DNA of 45,111 bases from Acholeplasmataceae bacterium (lineage in GTDB: Bacteria; Bacillota_I; Bacilli_A; ML615J-28; CAG-313). A program made the translations under genes and the position numbers. Positions 25,982-33,992 of the stretch are shown here, one piece after another. The notes under the pieces were generated by a model. It was not told the origin of the DNA. It searched no databases and saw nothing but the letters and a program-made list of their open reading frames with translations. How positions within the stretch are numbered: the first letter of the stretch is position 1; every line of letters starts with the position of its first letter. The DNA is taken from NCBI GenBank assembly GCA_012838545.1, contig DUPC01000059.1:1-45111 (forward strand). The letters run 5' to 3'.

Positions 25982-26010
25982 TTTTAAAAAATGTCAAAAT
26001 ATGATATACT
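25982..26010 (+). promoter_or_regulatory. Extended -10 promoter for mnmG operon
   Basis: TATACT (26005-26010) is preceded by TGA (26002-26004), an extended -10 (TGn). The -35 position at 17-base spacing reads TTTTAA (25982-25987), a weak match, as is usual for extended -10 promoters. The ATG lies 48 bases after the -10. Confidence 0.65.
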
Positions 26011-26058
26011 AGCCTATGTAACGGACTAGCTTTACCCCTTTACGAAAGGTGAAAATAT

Positions 26059-27930
26059 ATGTATGATGTAATTGTAATCGGCGCGGGGCATGCAGGGGTT
26101 GAAGCCGCTCTTGCTTTAGCCAGATCAAATAAAAAAACTTTGTTGCTTTGTGGCACCGTAAACAAAATCGCCAACATGCCGTGCAACCCATCTATCGGCG
26201 GACCGGCTAAAGGCATTTTGGTTCGGGAAATCGACGCTTTGGGCGGAGAAATGGGCAAAGCCGCCGATTTGACGGCGCTGCAATTTAAGATGCTCAATCT
26301 CTCCAAAGGCCCGGCGGTAAGGGCTCTAAGAGTGCAATCGGATAAAGCCGCTTATTCCGCCTACATGCGTAAAACGATTGAAAACACCCCGAATTTAACG
26401 CTTGAAGAAGGAATTGTCCAAGATTTAATTTTGGAAGATAATTTGATAAAAGGCGTTGTTTTGGAAAACGGAGAAACCGTTTCTTCAAAAAAGGTAATAA
26501 TTTCTACCGGAACTTTTATGTCTTCAAGAATCTTAAGGGGAAAAACAATTGAAGAAAGCGGACCCGAAGGCGAAAAGACAAACTATGGTTTATCCAAGAC
26601 TTTAAAAAAACTGGGATTTCACGTTCTTAGGTTAAAGACGGGTACACCTGCTCGTATAAAAACGAGTTCGGTTGATTTATCGAAAAGCAAGCCTGAACCG
26701 GGTACGGATATCCCCCTTTCTTTCAGTTATGAAACAGATTTATCGAAACTGCTTCCATTTGAAAAGCAAATTCCGTGTTATTTAACCTATACCACCGAAG
26801 AAACCCGAAAAGTAATTATGGCCTCCCTTCACGAATCGAGTATGTTCTCGGGGATAGTGGAAGGCGTCGGCGCCAGATATTGCCCATCGATTGAAGATAA
26901 ATTTGTGCGCTTCGGTACCAAAGAACGCCATCAAATTTTCTTGGAACCGGAAAGCAAAGATTTCGATTTGATATATATCCAAGGTTTTTCCACAAGCATG
27001 CCGATTCACATTCAAGATCAAATGCTGAGGACTTTGCCGGGCTTCGAAAAAGTCGAAGTAGTGAAATACGCATATGCCATCGAATATGATGCCATCGATC
27101 CGATTGAACTATATCCAACGCTTGAATCGAAACGGGTTAAGGGACTTTATTTTGCGGGGCAAGTGAACGGTACGAGCGGCTATGAAGAAGCCGCCGCACA
27201 AGGTTTAATGGCGGGCATCAATGCCAGTTTGTCCATTGACGAAAAAGAACCGCTTATCTTAAGACGCGACGAAGCATATATCGGCGTGTTAATCGACGAT
27301 TTAACCACCAAAGGCGTTACCGACCCTTATCGGATGCTTACATCACGCGCGGAATACAGGTTGCTTTTAAGGCATGATAATGCGGATCAAAGACTTACCC
27401 CTTATGGAGCCGAAATCGGTTTGATTTCCAAGGAGCGTTACAACAACTTCCTATCCAAAACGGACTTTTTACGAAGCGAAAAGAAACGACTAAGCACTAT
27501 CAAGATTAACCCAACCAAAGAAACAAACGCCTATCTTGCTTCGATTGGTTCATCGGAACTCAAAGAAAGCACCCTTGCTTCGGAACTTTTAAAACGTCCG
27601 GAAATCGTATATCAGGATATTAAGAAAATGTTAAAGGAAGAAATGGATATAGCGGATGAGCTTGCGGAACAAATTACCATTGAGATTAAATACCAAGGTT
27701 ATATCGAAAAAGCTTATCGAGACGCAGGCAAGATGCTGAAACTTGAAACGAAAAAAATTCCTCAAGATCTCGACTACAACAAAATTCACAATTTATCCAG
27801 CGAAGCCAAAGAAAAGCTTTTGCGTGTTCGCCCAATGACGATTTCTCAAGCAATGCGCATCAGCGGCGTAAATCCAAGCGATATTTCGATGCTTTTGGTT
27901 TATCTTGAAAGTAGGAAGCAAAATGCCTAG
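26059..27930 (+). CDS. mnmG: tRNA uridine-34 carboxymethylaminomethyl synthesis enzyme MnmG
   Basis: 623 residues, the family's usual length. The FAD site [12 protein letters not shown] is at the N-terminus, and the segments [10 protein letters not shown] and [12 protein letters not shown] are MnmG hallmarks. With MnmE it modifies U34 of certain tRNAs using FAD, NADH and a folate one-carbon unit. GAAAGGTG about 8 bases ahead supports the ATG. It is first in an operon with rsmG (overlap 8 bases), parA, mscS and a DUF951 gene. mnmE, often next door, is not in the window. Confidence 0.97.
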   Translation: MYDVIVIGAGHAGVEAALALARSNKKTLLLCGTVNKIANMPCNPSIGGPAKGILVREIDALGGEMGKAADLTALQFKMLNLSKGPAVRALRVQSDKAAYSAYMRKTIENTPNLTLEEGIVQDLILEDNLIKGVVLENGETVSSKKVIISTGTFMSSRILRGKTIEESGPEGEKTNYGLSKTLKKLGFHVLRLKTGTPARIKTSSVDLSKSKPEPGTDIPLSFSYETDLSKLLPFEKQIPCYLTYTTEETRKVIMASLHESSMFSGIVEGVGARYCPSIEDKFVRFGTKERHQIFLEPESKDFDLIYIQGFSTSMPIHIQDQMLRTLPGFEKVEVVKYAYAIEYDAIDPIELYPTLESKRVKGLYFAGQVNGTSGYEEAAAQGLMAGINASLSIDEKEPLILRRDEAYIGVLIDDLTTKGVTDPYRMLTSRAEYRLLLRHDNADQRLTPYGAEIGLISKERYNNFLSKTDFLRSEKKRLSTIKINPTKETNAYLASIGSSELKESTLASELLKRPEIVYQDIKKMLKEEMDIADELAEQITIEIKYQGYIEKAYRDAGKMLKLETKKIPQDLDYNKIHNLSSEAKEKLLRVRPMTISQAMRISGVNPSDISMLLVYLESRKQNA

Positions 27931-28615
27931 TACTTACCTAAAAGAAATCTGTCCAGATATAACTTTCGATCAGTTGCATAAGTTTGAAGAATACTACCGC
28001 TTATTGATAGAATGGTCGAAAGTAATGAACCTAACCGCTATCACCGAACAAGAAGAAGTATATATAAAACATTTTTACGATAGCTTTTTATTGTTTAAAA
28101 CAACCGCTTTTCGCAACCAAACTGTATGCGATATTGGCAGCGGAGCCGGTTTTCCGGGCATGGTCATCGCCCTCATGGAACCAAACGCTTCCGTTACCTT
28201 GCTTGAACCGATTCAAAAAAAAGCTAGTTTTCTCAATGTTGTAAAGGAAACATTAGGTTTAGAAAATGTCAGAATCTTTTCCGTGCGGGCGGAAGACTTT
28301 GCCAAAACCATGCGAAACAGCTTTTCGATAGTTACCTCGAGAGCGGTTGCTCATTTGGCGATTTTGTTGGAACTGGCTTTACCGCTTTTAAAAGAGAAAG
28401 GGATTTTGCTTGCGATGAAAGGCGCGCAAGGGAAAAACGAATTGCTGGAATCGAAAAACGCGCTAATTCAAACCAATGCCAAAGCTGTCGAAACAATTGC
28501 TTTATCCTTGCCGAAAGATTTTGGCAAAAGAACAATTATAAAGATTAAAAAAATGGGTCCTACGCCCTTGAAATATCCGCGAAGTTTTGCGCAAATCAAA
28601 AAGAAACCATTATAA
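27923..28615 (+). CDS. rsmG: 16S rRNA guanine-527 N7-methyltransferase RsmG
   Basis: About 230 residues. The SAM-binding motif [14 protein letters not shown] and the Ser-Arg-Ala-Val-Ala segment identify RsmG (GidB). It methylates G527 of 16S rRNA. ATG 27923, with AGGA about 8 bases ahead, is chosen over an upstream TTG at 27905 that lacks a ribosome site; it overlaps the mnmG stop by 8 bases, so the two are translationally coupled. The gidA-gidB-parA order is the classical one near bacterial origins. Confidence 0.95.
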   Translation: MPSTYLKEICPDITFDQLHKFEEYYRLLIEWSKVMNLTAITEQEEVYIKHFYDSFLLFKTTAFRNQTVCDIGSGAGFPGMVIALMEPNASVTLLEPIQKKASFLNVVKETLGLENVRIFSVRAEDFAKTMRNSFSIVTSRAVAHLAILLELALPLLKEKGILLAMKGAQGKNELLESKNALIQTNAKAVETIALSLPKDFGKRTIIKIKKMGPTPLKYPRSFAQIKKKPL

Positions 28616-28639
28616 AAAAACTAGATTGAGGATAATTTT

Positions 28640-29401
28640 ATGGGAAAAGTAATTGCCATTGTTAATCAAAAAGGGGGAGTGGGCAAAACCACGACGACTA
28701 TCAATCTGGGTGCATCCCTTGCTTTTGAAAACAAACGGGTTCTTGTGGTTGATTTTGACCAACAAGCCAATGCCACGATTGGTTTAGGCATCAACCGGGA
28801 GGATATCCAATTGGATGTCATCGACTTCTTGTTGAATGAAGATAGCGGAAGCAAAGCGATTATCCCCGAGATTTCACCGAACCTTGACATTATTCCTGCT
28901 TCGATTCGTTTGGCCGAGCTTGAACAGATGATGTATGGTGTAAGCGATAAAGAATGGGTTTTGGCCAAGAAACTTGAAAACATCAAAGATTATTACGATT
29001 TTGTTTTGATTGATTGTCCCCCTTCTTTGGGTTTGTCGGTCGATAATGCGCTTCTTGCCAGCGATTCGGTGATTATTCCGGTGGAATGCGGGTACTATGC
29101 GTATGACGCTTTGACGCAAATGGTCAACAAAATTGATCAAATACAGCACTTGAAGGACTTGCACATTGAAGGAATACTTTTAACCAAACTCGATAATCGC
29201 AACACTTTCGGTTATAAAATTGTCGATATGGTTAAATTTCTGTTCCCCGGCAAAACCTTCAAAACGGTTATTTCGACTTCCAGTCATATCCAGGAAGCGC
29301 CAATGCACGGAAAATCGGTGATTCAGTTTTCCTTTAACTCCCGGGGTTCCAAAGAATATCGGGAACTTGCCAAAGAACTTTTAATGAATCAAGGAAGGTA
29401 G
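28640..29401 (+). CDS. parA: ParA/Soj family chromosome partitioning ATPase
   Basis: 253 residues with the deviant Walker A motif Lys-Gly-Gly-Val-Gly-Lys-Thr-Thr-Thr (residues 11-19), the Asp-Phe-Asp-Gln-Gln-Ala-Asn-Ala-Thr switch and the Walker B-like Ile-Asp-Cys-Pro-Pro-Ser-Leu. It is a short Soj-type ParA without an extra N-terminal DNA-binding domain. With ParB it segregates origins. Here the next gene is mscS, not parB, 7 bases away, so the partner is missing from the operon; the protein might work with an unlinked ParB or alone. GAGGATAATTTT precedes the ATG. Confidence 0.93.
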   Translation: MGKVIAIVNQKGGVGKTTTTINLGASLAFENKRVLVVDFDQQANATIGLGINREDIQLDVIDFLLNEDSGSKAIIPEISPNLDIIPASIRLAELEQMMYGVSDKEWVLAKKLENIKDYYDFVLIDCPPSLGLSVDNALLASDSVIIPVECGYYAYDALTQMVNKIDQIQHLKDLHIEGILLTKLDNRNTFGYKIVDMVKFLFPGKTFKTVISTSSHIQEAPMHGKSVIQFSFNSRGSKEYRELAKELLMNQGR

Positions 29402-29408
29402 GAATTAT

Positions 29409-30437
29409 ATGATTTTAGCTTTTGCACCAGACTCGTTATCTTTATGGATAGCGGTTCTAACCATTTTTTTGTACTTCAGCATCATGTATTTGAAAAAACG
29501 CTTAATCGGTCAAACGCCAACCAAAACCCAAACCATCATAAATATCGTGATCAATGTGTTGATTTTGGCAGGTGCAGGAATCGTGATTTTGCTTGCCAAC
29601 GAAGCTTTTTCGTTTAGGACGCTGATTGATAATTTTTCCGATTGGATTACCCATCAAACCGAAGTTTTAATCGGCACCGCTTTTGTCATCATTATTTCCT
29701 TAACGGTTTACAACACCATTAAAGTAATCCTAAATCATTCGGGAAAAAGAAAATCGAACTACGAAAAGCGTCGAAAAACAATCGTTAAAGTTGTTTTGAG
29801 TGTTGCGAGATATGCGATTTATTTTGTGGATGCGGCGATTATTTTGAGTTTGTGGGGTATCGATATTACTCCGGTGCTTGCCGGGTTAGGGATTGCCGGA
29901 CTGGTCATAGGACTTGGCGCGCAAAAACTAATTGTGGATTTTATCAGCGGAATGTTTATTGTGTTTGAACGGCATTTCGACGTGGGCGATATTGTGGGAA
30001 TCGGCGATTTCAAAGGCGAAGTTATCGATATCGGTTTGAAGACCACCAAGATTAAAAACTGGAAAAACGAAGTAAAACTTTTCAGTAACGGAAACATCGA
30101 CGAAGTCGTCAACTATTCTTTGTATAATTCGGTAGCGGTTGTCGAAGTAAGAATTCCATACCGCGAAAACGCCGGTGCCATTATTGACTTACTAAATAAA
30201 GAAATACCTACCCATCTTCCGGATTTGCCGAGTCTGTTGACACCTCCGGCAGTTGTCGGTATGATTGATTTGGTTGACAACAATATGACTTTTAGAATTA
30301 CCGCCACCACCGTATCCGAACAACATTACGGTATCGAAAGGGCTATCAGAAAAGCGGTAAAAGACATATTGGAAGAACACAACATCTCTTATCCACAAAC
30401 AGAAATCAAAGTAATCAAGGATGATGACAATGCTTGA
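29409..30437 (+). CDS. mscS: Small-conductance mechanosensitive channel (MscS family)
   Basis: 342 residues with about four to five hydrophobic helices (roughly 8-28, 45-64, 82-100, 130-150, 155-175). The pore helix and start of the beta domain read Ala-Gly-Leu-Gly-Ile-Ala-Gly-Leu-Val-Ile-Gly-Leu-Gly-Ala-Gln, then Asp-Phe-Ile-Ser-Gly, the MscS signature. It opens on membrane tension to release solutes under osmotic downshock. Start ATG 29409 has GGTAGGAAT before it. Co-transcribed with parA; its end overlaps the DUF951 gene by 8 bases. The N-terminus carries one or two more helices than E. coli MscS, as in YkuT-type proteins. Confidence 0.92.
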   Translation: MILAFAPDSLSLWIAVLTIFLYFSIMYLKKRLIGQTPTKTQTIINIVINVLILAGAGIVILLANEAFSFRTLIDNFSDWITHQTEVLIGTAFVIIISLTVYNTIKVILNHSGKRKSNYEKRRKTIVKVVLSVARYAIYFVDAAIILSLWGIDITPVLAGLGIAGLVIGLGAQKLIVDFISGMFIVFERHFDVGDIVGIGDFKGEVIDIGLKTTKIKNWKNEVKLFSNGNIDEVVNYSLYNSVAVVEVRIPYRENAGAIIDLLNKEIPTHLPDLPSLLTPPAVVGMIDLVDNNMTFRITATTVSEQHYGIERAIRKAVKDILEEHNISYPQTEIKVIKDDDNA

Positions 30438-30600
30438 AATTAAGGTTGACGATATTTTAACCTTTAAGAAAGCTCATCCGTGCGGGGGATACCAGTGGAA
30501 AGTCAAACGGACGGGTGTGGATTTAAAATTGGAGTGTACAACCTGCGGAAGACTAATTATGATTCCGCGCGTCGAAGCCTTAAAGAAAATCAAAAAGTAA
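30430..30600 (+). CDS. DUF951 small zinc-finger-like protein
   Basis: 56 residues from ATG 30430 (AAGGA 8 bases ahead; in-frame ATGs at 30421 and 30424 lie on the ribosome site and are less likely). The family motif is complete: Lys-Lys-Ala-His-Pro-Cys-Gly-Gly, then Trp, then Leu-Glu-Cys-x-x-Cys-Gly-Arg and Ile-Pro-Arg. The three to four Cys/His suggest a single metal site. DUF951 genes commonly sit by parA/parB/mscS/ychF in Firmicutes; function is unknown. It closes the mnmG operon and is followed at once by a terminator. Confidence 0.9.
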   Translation: MLEIKVDDILTFKKAHPCGGYQWKVKRTGVDLKLECTTCGRLIMIPRVEALKKIKK

Positions 30601-30642
30601 AAAAAGGTTGAATCGGTTAGAGACTTGATTCAACCTTTTTTT
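30601..30642 (+). terminator. Strong terminator closing mnmG operon
   Basis: A 14-bp perfect stem, 30601-30614 (A-run, GGTTGAATC) against 30627-30640 (GATTCAACC, T-run), 12-base loop, with a T-run continuing to 30644. It begins directly after the DUF951 stop. Confidence 0.93.
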
Positions 30643-30693
30643 TTAAAAAACCTAAAAGACTGCAGGATTTCAAACCATTTTGCAGTTTTATCG

Positions 30694-30723
30694 GTTTTTT
30701 GTGAAAACGTTTTAGTGTATAAT
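30694..30723 (+). promoter_or_regulatory. Promoter with LacI-type palindromic operator, second sugar operon
   Basis: A consensus TATAAT lies at 30718-30723 with a T-rich weak -35 around 30694-30700. Between them sits the perfect palindrome AAAACGTTTT (30704-30713), centred on CG as LacI-family operators are. A repressor bound there would block RNA polymerase. No regulator gene is inside this operon; the LacI-family protein from 16564, or the gene starting at 45079, are candidates. Confidence 0.7.
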
Positions 30724-30745
30724 GTGATAAGGAGGATTAGTTTTT

Positions 30746-32158
30746 ATGAAAAGATTAATGGTATTAATAACAATTGCGCTTTTTGTTTTTGCTTTAAGCG
30801 CATGTAAAGATAAAAATGATAAAATTGTCATCACTATTGGTATGTGGCCCGATGAAACCGCCAAAGAAGACGTCGAAATGTTTAAAGAATGGAAAAGGCG
30901 TTTCGAGAACGATTACCCTCAATATGAAATTAAAGGTCAAAACTATGAGTACAATGTCGATACATTCTTGTTTATGGCCGAAACCGGAACAATTCCGACA
31001 GTCTTTCAAACCTGGTTTACCGAACCGCAAAAGTTAATTGCCAACGGTTATGTTAAGGACATCACCGATGAATTAAAAACATTGGGTTGGTATGACAAAA
31101 TGGATCCGGAAATGCGCGCTGCCATGAGTGCTAATGGCAGAACCTACGGCGTTCCGCGCGACGGGTATGGATTGGGATTATTTATGAATTTGCAATTATT
31201 GGAAGAAGCGGGTCTAATCGAAGATTATGACCATGATGGAAAACTCGATTTATATGATTCGGAAGGAAATCCGCTATACCCCGAAACATTCGATAAACTC
31301 TTAACCATGGCTTCGACCGTCACCGAACGGCTGGAATACGTCGCCGGTTTCATGGTGCTTTCCGCCAACAAACAAGGCGGATGGCAATTCAGCAACATCG
31401 CCTGGAACTTCGGAGCGGATTTGCAAGTTCAAGAAAACGGCAAATGGGTTTCCAAACTAAACTCCCCCGGAGCTATTGCAGCATTGGAATGGATTAAAAA
31501 AATCAAACACGAAAACAATGCCTTGCCAAGCGACGTCTCCCTATCCTATAACGACTGGTGGAGCAAAATCGGTCAAGAAACACTGGCGATGTGCATTGTC
31601 GGAAGTGACGCCATTGCCACACCGTTTGTTAACATGGATAAACCGACCGATTATCCGTATGCATTTGTTCCGATGCCGGCAGGTCCGTCAGGCGAACGCT
31701 ATTCCTTATTTGGCGGAACCCCATATATGTTCTCTGCCAAAGCCACCAGCGAACAAGTCATGGGTGCTTTAAGATTCTTGGAATACATGGGAAGATCGCC
31801 GGAAATGAGCGATGTGGCGAAACAAAGCATTGAAGACGGTATGCAAGTAGCTCTTAAAAAAGGCATGCCGATACTTCCTTCCATCAAACCTTGGATTAAC
31901 GAAGATTATGTTTCATATATGGAAAACATGGAACAAATCTATTGCAATGTCAATATGGATTATTTCAAAGATTTTTATGCCTTGTTCGATTCGATGAAAC
32001 GAACTGAAGAACCGCACTACTGTCAAGAAATGTACAAAGCATTGGATGGAGCGATTCAAACCATCCTCGACCCAAAAGGTATTACCGTCAATGTAGAAAA
32101 CCTGCTTACAACCATCAACAACGATTTTCAAAAGAACTATATGAACAACGTTAATTAA
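30746..32158 (+). CDS. ABC sugar transporter substrate-binding lipoprotein with calcium-loop-like insert
   Basis: 470 residues; lipobox Leu-Ser-Ala-Cys with acylated Cys20. The mature domain is a family 1 sugar-binding protein (starts Val-Ile-Thr-Ile-Gly-Met-Trp-Pro). An unusual feature is residues 160-171, Asp-Tyr-Asp-His-Asp-Gly-Lys-Leu-Asp-Leu-Tyr-Asp, which fits the 12-residue EF-hand/dockerin calcium loop. AAGGAGG is 9-10 bases ahead of the ATG. First gene of the second sugar operon; the two permeases follow after 43 bases. The GH65 enzymes downstream suggest an alpha-linked gluco-oligosaccharide or glucoside as ligand. Confidence 0.92.
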   Translation: MKRLMVLITIALFVFALSACKDKNDKIVITIGMWPDETAKEDVEMFKEWKRRFENDYPQYEIKGQNYEYNVDTFLFMAETGTIPTVFQTWFTEPQKLIANGYVKDITDELKTLGWYDKMDPEMRAAMSANGRTYGVPRDGYGLGLFMNLQLLEEAGLIEDYDHDGKLDLYDSEGNPLYPETFDKLLTMASTVTERLEYVAGFMVLSANKQGGWQFSNIAWNFGADLQVQENGKWVSKLNSPGAIAALEWIKKIKHENNALPSDVSLSYNDWWSKIGQETLAMCIVGSDAIATPFVNMDKPTDYPYAFVPMPAGPSGERYSLFGGTPYMFSAKATSEQVMGALRFLEYMGRSPEMSDVAKQSIEDGMQVALKKGMPILPSIKPWINEDYVSYMENMEQIYCNVNMDYFKDFYALFDSMKRTEEPHYCQEMYKALDGAIQTILDPKGITVNVENLLTTINNDFQKNYMNNVN

Positions 32159-32201
32159 TTAAATTTTCCAACCAAACCAAAGGAAGAGGAGGTGGTGGAA
32201 T

Positions 32202-33119
32202 TTGCGCGAAACGATGCAAAAAATACGGCTGAAAGTATGGAAATTCCTCAAGAAAAACGCCATGGGGTGGGCGATAATGTTACCGGGTCTCGTCCTTTTT
32301 GCGTTCTATATTTGGATTCCCCTCTTCCAAAACATTTCGCTTTCTTTTTTTGAAACCGCAGGAACCGCTAAGGTAAAGTTTGTCGGTTTGGAACAATACC
32401 AAATATTGTTTCAAAGCAGAGACTTTATCCAAGCTTTGGGTAATACTTTTGAATACACGCTTTGGTCTATGATAATCGGCTTCTTGCTTCCGATTATTAT
32501 TGCCCTTATTTTGAACGAAGTGGTGCATTTAAGAGGGCTTTTCCGAACGCTTATCTATTTTCCGAACATCGTGCCGGGGATTGCGGTGGCGATTATGTGG
32601 ATGTTCTTGTTTGATCCAAATTCCTATGGTGTTTTAAATTCTCTTTTTAAAACCCACCACCTATGGCTCAATAACGAAAAAACGGTTATCCCTTTGATTG
32701 TTTTTACTTTGACTTGGAAAGGCGCGGGCGCAACTTCTTTGATATATCTTGCCAATTTGCAAACCATTGACAAAGTATACTACGAAGCCGCAAGACTCGA
32801 AGGAGCAAGTGCTTGGCAGCGCTTTAGGCATGTAACGCTTCCTCATTTGAAAGGACAAATCAAAATGCTTTTGATTGTCCAGATTATCTCGGTTTTCCAA
32901 GTCTTTTACGAACCGCTCGTGATGACGAAGGGCGGCGGACCAAATGGCGCATCTTCGACCTTGGTTCAACTAATCTACCAAATCGCTTTTGTGGAAGGGA
33001 ATGCGGGGAAAGCGGCCGCTTTAAGCGTTATAGTTGCTTTGCTTTTGTTTATGCTCACAGGCTTTTACTTTTATTTTGGAAAAGAAAGGAGGAAACACGT
33101 TGGCAAAATTGCGAAATAA
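32202..33119 (+). CDS. ABC sugar permease, MalF/UgpA type (second operon)
   Basis: 305 residues, six hydrophobic segments, EAA loop Tyr-Glu-Ala-Ala-Arg-Leu-Glu-Gly-Ala-Ser-Ala-Trp. The start is TTG at 32202, placed 7-8 bases after GAGGAGGTGG; the next in-frame ATG at 32214 is too far from it. Forms the channel with the protein at 33100, whose gene starts inside its last 20 bases. The EAA loop has Glu-Gly where Asp-Gly is usual, a known variation. Confidence 0.9.
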   Translation: MRETMQKIRLKVWKFLKKNAMGWAIMLPGLVLFAFYIWIPLFQNISLSFFETAGTAKVKFVGLEQYQILFQSRDFIQALGNTFEYTLWSMIIGFLLPIIIALILNEVVHLRGLFRTLIYFPNIVPGIAVAIMWMFLFDPNSYGVLNSLFKTHHLWLNNEKTVIPLIVFTLTWKGAGATSLIYLANLQTIDKVYYEAARLEGASAWQRFRHVTLPHLKGQIKMLLIVQIISVFQVFYEPLVMTKGGGPNGASSTLVQLIYQIAFVEGNAGKAAALSVIVALLLFMLTGFYFYFGKERRKHVGKIAK

Positions 33120-33984
33120 AACCGCTGGAATACTTAATTTTAGTGATTACAAGAAATGGTATTTCAAGTTGTTTTATGTTTTGTTGATTTTAATTTTGTT
33201 GTTTATTGTTTTTATCAGCGTTGTTCCTCCGCTTTGGGTTTTGATATCCGGATTCAAGGAACCTTCTGAGTTATTTTCGCCAAAATTTTCGTTCTTTCCC
33301 GAACACTTTAAATTCAGCAAACTCCTATCCGCATGGAACCGTTTAAATGTTGGCAAATATTATCTGAACTCGGTTATTGTGGTTGCGGGGTCGGTTGCCT
33401 CGGCAGTCTTGTTTAACGGTTTGATGGCTTATGTGATATCTGTATTGAAACCTTTCGGACACAAAATCATATATGTTCTCCTTTTAATGACCATGATGAT
33501 TCCTGCAATCACCAATATGAAAACACTTCTGGGCAATATTGTAAAACTTGGTTTAATGCAAAGTTATTTGCCGCTATGGTTATCGTATGGAGCAAATGTC
33601 TTTTATGTTGTCCTGTTTAAGACTTATTTCGATTCAATTCCCCAACCTTTAATTGAAGCTGCTCGTCTTGACGGAGCATCCAGCTGGCAAATCTTTACGA
33701 AAATTATTTTTCCCCTTTCGTTGCCGATTGCGATGGTTGTTTCGATATTTACGGTTAATGCTTCTTGGAGCGACTTTTTATTGCCTTTTTTGGTAATAAC
33801 AGATCCCGACAAACAAACCCTGATGGTTAGAATATATCGGGTCAATATGAATCCGCCAAGTGGAATGACTCAAGACCAAATATTGTTGTTGATTGGTCTA
33901 TCGATAATCCCGGTATTGATTCTATTCGGTATCTTTCAGCGACAAATTACCGATAGCGTAGCCACTACCGGCATTAAGGAATAG
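33100..33984 (+). CDS. ABC sugar permease, MalG/UgpE type (second operon)
   Basis: 294 residues from TTG 33100, preceded by AAAGGAGGAAACACG; the frame stays open back to 33034 but that start has no ribosome site and lies deep in the previous gene. Six hydrophobic segments and the EAA loop Glu-Ala-Ala-Arg-Leu-Asp-Gly-Ala-Ser-Ser-Trp. The tail Thr-Thr-Gly-Ile-Lys-Glu is typical of MalG-type permeases. Both permeases of this pair use TTG starts, which may set their low, matched expression relative to the binding protein. Confidence 0.9.
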   Translation: MAKLRNKTAGILNFSDYKKWYFKLFYVLLILILLFIVFISVVPPLWVLISGFKEPSELFSPKFSFFPEHFKFSKLLSAWNRLNVGKYYLNSVIVVAGSVASAVLFNGLMAYVISVLKPFGHKIIYVLLLMTMMIPAITNMKTLLGNIVKLGLMQSYLPLWLSYGANVFYVVLFKTYFDSIPQPLIEAARLDGASSWQIFTKIIFPLSLPIAMVVSIFTVNASWSDFLLPFLVITDPDKQTLMVRIYRVNMNPPSGMTQDQILLLIGLSIIPVLILFGIFQRQITDSVATTGIKE

Positions 33985-33992
33985 TGATTGAT

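Noticed and set aside
30389-30397. Perfect DnaA-box sequence TTATCCACA near gidA/gidB/parA, hinting at an origin
   Set aside because: It is a single copy inside the mscS coding region with no cluster of boxes or AT-rich unwinding element that I could see.
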